From assembly GCF_901538265.1 (NCBI RefSeq), contig NZ_LR593886.1, positions 2,712,843 through 2,776,842 of the forward strand: 64,000 nt of DNA. The letters are read 5' to 3'. Made by a program: the position numbers and the translations under genes. Positions within the stretch are counted from its first letter, which is position 1; every line of letters starts with the position of its first letter. This DNA is from Gemmata massiliana. Its GTDB lineage: Bacteria > Planctomycetota > Planctomycetia > Gemmatales > Gemmataceae. Below the pieces are notes generated by a model. It did no database searches. It was not told the DNA's origin and was given only the letters and a program-made list of their open reading frames with translations. Positions 59,765 through 64,000 of this stretch are shown here, one piece after another.

Positions 59765-62002
59765 ATGTCGTTCGATCCGCAACTCTCTGTGCGTGCCGCG
59801 ACCCTTGCGTATTTCGCGGACCGCGCAGAGCGGTTCCCCGGGCTCGTTGCGCGGATCGAAGAGTTCTTCTCGCGTCCAACACTCGATACCGGCCGGCAGG
59901 TGCTCCGCACGTACTTTCGCAATCACACCACGGGTGACGTGGAGTCGCTCCGGACGATCACGGCGAGTTTCGCGGACAAGCGCGTGGTGCGCGCGATCGT
60001 GGCGTCGATCCTGGCGGACGAAGAGGCACTCGCGGCCATTGCCGCGCGATCGTACCCGCACCCCATCGGGTTCGACAAACTGGTGCTCGACGACGACCGG
60101 GCGACCGGCTTCAAGTTCCGGCTCCACGTGTACTGGCGCGGGGCGAACTTCGCGTCCCTCGAACGGCTCCACCTGCACCGGTTCGAGATGGCGTCGGCGA
60201 TCGTGACCGGCGAACTCACGAACCACATCTGGCGCGTGGTCGAATTCGTGCCCGCGAACGAACTGGTGCGCGGCATGGACCTCTCCCCAACGGTCGGGGA
60301 ACAGGCCCACACTCGACGCACCATGCCCGCCTACGCGGGCTACCGGCGCGACGCGAACGGCGACCTGCGCAAGACCCACTTGGGAACCGCGGTCCTCGAA
60401 CGCGGCGCGTCGGAAACGTTCACTTCCGGCGACGCTTACGCACAGGTGCTGGAAGACGCGCACTTCGTGGAAACGAACGCGGAGACGGGCTTCGCCAACG
60501 GGGATTTTTGTTCCACGGTGTACATTCACGGCCCGTCGCTGGTGGACGGGGCCGGGCGCTCGCTCCCGATCCTGTTCGAGGAAACGCTCCTCCCGGACGA
60601 CAACAAACTCGTCCCGACGATACCCGCGATCCCGGTGGAAACGCTCCGGGCGTGTCTGAACCGCTACCGCGACACGCTCGACGAAATCCTGAAATTCTAC
60701 GACTGGCTGTACCACCCCAAGCACGGGCGGAATCTCTCGGTCGGGATGATCGCGGGGTACTTGCTGTGCGAGGCGTTCAAGACCCCGCACGCGATCGACG
60801 CCTTCGAGCGCCGGTACGACGAGTGCAAGGACGTGCTGGAACGGTCCGAGCGCGCGGTGCGGGATCTAATTGAGGGCCGCACGAACCCGGCACACCTCAA
60901 CGACGACGACCGGAACACGCGGTACGTTCGCTTGCTGCTCGCGAAAGCGAACGCACACCCGAAGGGGCCGCACGCATGGGCCGAGGATTACGGCGCGCTG
61001 ACGAAGGAGATGTGGCGCTACTTCGGGGCGATTCGCGGCGAAATGAACTCACGCATCACCGTGCTCAAGCCCGTCTGGGACGGCGTGGTGAAGCGGAAGC
61101 TGCCGGGCGGGATGCACTACGGGCACGTCGGGGCGATGATCGAGGCCGCGTTCGAGGCCAACGGGATCGCGATGAAACACTTCGAGGCACATTGGGCCGG
61201 TGGCGGACTGGTCGCAACTCACAAGGACGAGCACAACATCGCGAGCGTTGTAGATGACGAGATCGAGGGGCGCATTAGCGAAGTGCTGAAGGGGCACTTC
61301 CCATCGCACCGGTTCTACGGCGAAGAACACGGCGACCCGAACCGCGCGTTACCCGCGGTCGGTGAGCGCCGGTTCCTGGTCGACCCGCTCGACGGCACGC
61401 GCAACTTTCTGTGCCGGCGGGAGGAGTTTTGTATCGCCATCGCGTGCCAGGAGTGGAACGGCGTGGGGTGGGTGACGACGGACGGCGTGGTCGCGCACCC
61501 CGCGTCCGGGCGCATCTTCTGGGCGGAGCGAGGGCAGGGGGCGTTCGTCATCGAGCGCACCGACCTCGAGCGCCGCGCGACCGTGTTCGTGTCCGCGGTC
61601 GACCCCGCGAACCCGCTCAAGCACCAGCTCATCGATTATTCCGCACGCGGACTGGATTTGGCCGCGCAGACAGACACATTTAGCGAACTTGCACGCAGCG
61701 GATCAGCACTACGCAACAGTGGATCGGTCGCGCTGATTCTGGCGCACATGGCCGGGCGCGGGGGAACGGGCGCGATCATCACGGCCAACGACTACGACGT
61801 GGAGGCCGGTCGGCTGATCGCACACGAGGCCGGCGCGTGGATCACGCAAATCGTGTTCGTATCCGGCGAAGACGAACGCACCTGTACCATCGTGGGCGCG
61901 GAGGAGCGCATTCACAACGCGCTCGTCGTGCTCGTGCGCGAGCAGATCCAGAAGCACGGCGGCCGGCTCTTGGACGAAACGCTCACCCCGCCGGGGCTGT
62001 GA
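59765..62002 (+). CDS. Cupin-like domain fused to an inositol monophosphatase
   Basis: 745 residues. Residues about 105-260 have cupin-like features: LHLHRFEMASAIVTGELTNHI (His136, His138, Glu141, His154) and HFVETNAETGF then TVYIHGPSL (His233, His255), a possible metal-binding pair. A mainly helical region (about 300-450) has YDWLYHPKHGRNLSVGM. From about 455 to 745 the sequence is an inositol monophosphatase: YGEEHGD (Glu520, Glu521), DPLDGTRNF (Asp540, Asp543), TTDGVVAHPASGRIFWAERG and NDYDVEAG (675-682), which supply the metal and catalytic residues. It may act on a phosphorylated small molecule made or sensed by the N-terminal part. It is divergent from bpt. Confidence 0.82.
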   Translation: MSFDPQLSVRAATLAYFADRAERFPGLVARIEEFFSRPTLDTGRQVLRTYFRNHTTGDVESLRTITASFADKRVVRAIVASILADEEALAAIAARSYPHPIGFDKLVLDDDRATGFKFRLHVYWRGANFASLERLHLHRFEMASAIVTGELTNHIWRVVEFVPANELVRGMDLSPTVGEQAHTRRTMPAYAGYRRDANGDLRKTHLGTAVLERGASETFTSGDAYAQVLEDAHFVETNAETGFANGDFCSTVYIHGPSLVDGAGRSLPILFEETLLPDDNKLVPTIPAIPVETLRACLNRYRDTLDEILKFYDWLYHPKHGRNLSVGMIAGYLLCEAFKTPHAIDAFERRYDECKDVLERSERAVRDLIEGRTNPAHLNDDDRNTRYVRLLLAKANAHPKGPHAWAEDYGALTKEMWRYFGAIRGEMNSRITVLKPVWDGVVKRKLPGGMHYGHVGAMIEAAFEANGIAMKHFEAHWAGGGLVATHKDEHNIASVVDDEIEGRISEVLKGHFPSHRFYGEEHGDPNRALPAVGERRFLVDPLDGTRNFLCRREEFCIAIACQEWNGVGWVTTDGVVAHPASGRIFWAERGQGAFVIERTDLERRATVFVSAVDPANPLKHQLIDYSARGLDLAAQTDTFSELARSGSALRNSGSVALILAHMAGRGGTGAIITANDYDVEAGRLIAHEAGAWITQIVFVSGEDERTCTIVGAEERIHNALVVLVREQIQKHGGRLLDETLTPPGL

Positions 62003-62158
62003 TGTGAGGCGCGTATCTGCCATCAAGAGCGGCCAGTCGTGCTTCTGATTCGATGGTATATTGATCGATTGGGTATTAATAAATCTAGCGCGAAGTGTGG
62101 AAATGTATCACTCTTAACATTGTGGATAAGCGTGGTAATTTGTCGAGGTGAGCTGGTC

Positions 62159-62881
62159 ATGGCCTCTAGTGTAAATCCCGAGCTTGCTCAAAAAGCTGCT
62201 GCAGTTTTGTCTCAACACTTGTCTGGACAATCCATTAAGAACGCCATGTTGGAATTGGCTGGGCTTGCGCGCAGCTATCTTCCAGAATTAGCAGATGGAA
62301 TTGACAGCTTTTGTACCAAAGGCGAGGTTGATGGCTCTCAATATCTTTATGGGCCACGCTTAGTGAATTTAATTGGAATCCAGCACATTGTGGTTCACTT
62401 GCTCCCTAAGATAGAATCAGTTCGTTTTACCGTTGCCTGCGCAAAAAATATTCTTCCGCATTTCGAGAATCGTTACCCGCAATTAGAGATTCCATCACGC
62501 CTCTTGGCAATAGTCGGCAAGTCGATTAATGCCACTGTAAGTCGCGATAAAATATTATTGCGATACGACAAGGCAGTATCGCTTGCCAAGAAATTGCGAA
62601 TGCGATTAGACACTAAGCGAGCGAGAGATGCCTTTGAATCGAGACGAGATGATGCGTTGGAGCTTCGTCCTTTGCTCGTTGTAAATGTGATAGTAGGGGC
62701 GGCATGGAGTGCCCTCGTAGATTCTGCAAGCCAATTTTATTGCTGCGTTGATGAGGTGGCGGCGGACCATCTCGAAATATGTGAAATCGAAAGCAATGAT
62801 GCTTCTCGTGAACGCGGTCGCATTTGGCAGATTCGTACACTAGAGTCGATTTTATCAAATCTATCACGGCCTGTATCTTAG
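62159..62881 (+). CDS. Orphan A+T-rich hypothetical protein
   Basis: 240 residues from the ATG at 62159 with GAGGTGAGC upstream. The protein is helical with no obvious signal peptide or membrane segment; features include SGQSIKNAMLELAGLARSYL, a positively charged LAKKLRMRLDTKRARDAF segment and a Trp/Arg-rich end. Codon use favours A and T at third positions (Ala GCT/GCA, Leu TTG/CTT) in strong contrast to all neighbours. I do not recognise the family. Base composition and isolation suggest recent acquisition. Confidence 0.6.
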   Translation: MASSVNPELAQKAAAVLSQHLSGQSIKNAMLELAGLARSYLPELADGIDSFCTKGEVDGSQYLYGPRLVNLIGIQHIVVHLLPKIESVRFTVACAKNILPHFENRYPQLEIPSRLLAIVGKSINATVSRDKILLRYDKAVSLAKKLRMRLDTKRARDAFESRRDDALELRPLLVVNVIVGAAWSALVDSASQFYCCVDEVAADHLEICEIESNDASRERGRIWQIRTLESILSNLSRPVS

Positions 62882-63155
62882 GACCATTGAATAGTGTATC
62901 GCGATATTAATATACGAATTGATACCTGGCGCTACCAAGTGGTGGCATCAGGAAAGTGGCTGTCCCTGCCTCTGCATCCAAGACGAGAACACTATGTAAA
63001 TTCTTAATCCGTAGAGAATTACGGAATCTGAAAGCTGAAGTTGAGGCTGTTTTCGGCCCTCGTTTTCTGCAGCACTTTGTTGCCCAGACGTTTAGATAGT
63101 GCGCCGCCCTGGTATGGCCCGTGAGGATGGTCCTCACGGGCCAAAGTCATTGGAG
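62882..63155. other. Gap after the A+T-rich gene with a 12-bp hairpin
   Basis: The composition is mixed. A perfect 12-bp stem (63116-63127 with 63131-63142, loop TGG) lies 14 bases past the minus-strand stop at 63156 and may stop that gene, although no T run follows. No other structure or gene seen. Confidence 0.4.
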
Positions 63156-63446
63156 TTACGCTTGTGGAGAAGCGGTAGGAGGGTTTTGATTCTCCGGTGC
63201 ATTCGGTATCGAGCCCGCAACACTGCTTTGCAAAAATGTGATGAGAGCAGCCAATTGTGCGGGGTCGTGAATGACAAGGTCAAGGTGCCAGACACATCCT
63301 TCCGCTTTTCCCCCTTCAATATGAAACGGGGCGTCCCTCAGAACAAAAGTGCACCTTGCGAAGTTACATTCAACGTAAGCATTACCCGAGAGATAAACGG
63401 TCTGATCTTCAAAAGTCACTCCCTTATGGAGAAGTAGAGTCGCCAT
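63156..63446 (-). CDS. Small hypothetical protein with Cys-rich beta pattern
   Basis: 96 residues. The middle (YVECNFARCTFVLRDAPFHI) is like one or two turns of a pentapeptide-repeat or right-handed beta-helix, followed by GCVWHLDLVIHDPAQLAALI and a Pro/Asn/Gln-rich tail. No signal peptide. GAGGCAAGAG lies just upstream of the ATG. It is short and unrecognised, so the call rests on composition. Confidence 0.45.
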   Translation of the reverse strand: MATLLLHKGVTFEDQTVYLSGNAYVECNFARCTFVLRDAPFHIEGGKAEGCVWHLDLVIHDPAQLAALITFLQSSVAGSIPNAPENQNPPTASPQA

Positions 63447-63488
63447 TTTCGCTCTTGCCTCTGTAAAAGTAGGGTCCGTTGGTATCGG

Positions 63489-63572
63489 TCAGTCGTCGAA
63501 CTCCGACTCGATCGCGACCGGGTTCGAGTGGTACCGCGCGCCCCTCTCATACCGAATCGTGCTGATGAGTTA
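63489..63572 (-). pseudogene. Possible C-terminal gene remnant
   Basis: Reading the minus strand, 27 codons run from just after a stop (63570-63572) to TGA at 63489-63491. They encode a protein-like tail, IRYERGARYHSNPVAIESEF then DD. No start codon or ribosome site is visible, and the frame is broken exactly at the edge of the inverted repeat at 63573. It may be the end of a gene cut by that repeat; this rests on composition only. Confidence 0.3.
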
Positions 63573-63652
63573 TCTTCTGTAGCCGGCCTCTGTGAGGCCG
63601 GGGAGCCACAAGCTGTGGAGGTTCCGGCCTCACAGAGGCCGGCTACAGAAGA
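63573..63652. repeat. 80-base nested inverted repeat (cruciform)
   Basis: Two perfect 29-base arms (63573-63601 and 63624-63652) flank a 22-base loop which itself can pair CCACA with TGTGG. Each arm also carries a small self-complementary unit (CCGGCCTC/GAGGCCGG). The element is non-coding and sits between two minus-strand frames. It looks like a dispersed repeat of the REP/MITE type. Confidence 0.85.
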
Positions 63653-63671
63653 CCATCAAAACGAGACGGTA

Positions 63672-64000
63672 TCACGGAGCCGGTGGCTGCATGGGCGGCA
63701 TGGTGCGGAGCCGGAGGCCGCCGCGTGCGTAGTTGCCGTCGCACGGGCTGAGGGCCGGCGGAATGTACATCCAGCTCGGCCCGGACTGCCCGTCGTTCAG
63801 CCCCTCCTGGTACAGTTGCGTCATCACTTTGCGATCGAAGCTGACGGCGGTATCGACCTGGATTTCGGTGTCCTGCCGGAGCGCGATCATGTGGTACCGC
63901 ATCCCCGCGAGTTGCGACTGCCAGTACGTGTTCGCCAGTTCCGCGCGGCAGTGGGCGAACAGCATCGCCCCCGTACTCGCGCCGAGCACGGGCAGGATGC
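63672..64000 (-). CDS. Partial hypothetical protein (C-terminal end)
   Basis: At least 109 residues are visible; the frame stays open to the window edge, so the N-terminus is missing. The visible part has AELANTYWQSQLAGMRYHMI, a helical stretch, then FDRKVMTQLYQEGLNDGQSG and a Pro/Met-rich end (TMPPMQPPAP). No domain recognised. It ends 19 bases after the inverted repeat, read on the minus strand. Confidence 0.5.
   Translation of the reverse strand, partial: ILPVLGASTGAMLFAHCRAELANTYWQSQLAGMRYHMIALRQDTEIQVDTAVSFDRKVMTQLYQEGLNDGQSGPSWMYIPPALSPCDGNYARGGLRLRTMPPMQPPAP

Noticed and set aside
62907-63137. 76-codon minus-strand frame after the A+T-rich gene
   Set aside because: Crosses the hairpin at 63116-63142, lacks a ribosome site and has no protein-like pattern.
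1-64000. tRNA, rRNA or IS element
   Set aside because: No cloverleaf, rRNA core sequence or transposase motif was seen when reading both strands; a dedicated RNA search could still find a divergent one.

Overview
The window is a dense, high-GC bacterial chromosome segment that reads as a planctomycete of the Gemmata group (Gemmataceae). The evidence is the mix of families: three DUF1559 proteins (two with a type II pseudopilin N-terminus), five proteins with the TIGR02996 repeat-companion motif, two Gfo/Idh/MocA oxidoreductases (one with a twin-arginine-type leader), a membrane-anchored ECF sigma factor carrying a beta-propeller, and Gram-negative envelope genes (LptD-like, YidC). Species cannot be fixed from the sequence alone. 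I saw no rRNA, tRNA, CRISPR array, transposase or phage gene.

Layout. 1-6.5 kb: PHP-type metallohydrolase, Gfo/Idh/MocA oxidoreductase, a lone flagellar rod/hook-type protein, a dimethylformamidase-like protein and a small exported protein. 7.1-15 kb: a signalling block with a soluble PAS histidine kinase, an Rcp1-like single-domain response regulator and a REC-PAS-kinase-REC hybrid on the plus strand, facing a cheW-mcp chemotaxis pair on the minus strand, with a strong terminator between them. 15-24 kb: gamma-glutamylcyclotransferase-like protein, a DUF255 thioredoxin protein fused to a DsbD-alpha-like domain, a CXXCH-ending beta-propeller protein, a DUF1559 pseudopilin with a small partner, then rho behind a long A+T-rich, structured leader. 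24-33 kb: ECF-propeller, nnrE, holA, csaA, a zinc-ribbon membrane protein coupled to DUF1559, a TIGR02996/LRR protein and sdhB. 33-47 kb: diacylglycerol kinase, LptD-like protein, beta-CASP nuclease, four tandem TIGR02996 genes, metG, a DJ-1 protein, yidC and a phosphoesterase. 47-52 kb: a minus-strand run of alpha/beta hydrolase, methyltransferase, GH3, DHDPS-like and phosphoesterase genes ended by a 21-bp hairpin terminator. 52-64 kb: a zinc-ribbon/collagen-like DUF1559 protein, a second Gfo/Idh/MocA enzyme, an AlkB-like dioxygenase, a coiled-coil protein, DUF4288, Bpt transferase, a cupin-like/inositol monophosphatase fusion, an A+T-rich orphan gene and a large inverted repeat beside a possible gene remnant.

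How they work together. Two groups are functionally coherent: the kinases, receiver and CheW/MCP pair (sensing and motility), and the LptD-like/YidC/DgkA set (building an asymmetric outer membrane). The 52-46.7 kb minus-strand run suggests a small metabolic unit working on acyl or carboxylate compounds, but its substrate is unknown. The rest are mostly single housekeeping genes separated by intrinsic terminators. The least explained features are the TIGR02996 array, several unusual domain fusions, and the nested inverted repeat near the right end.
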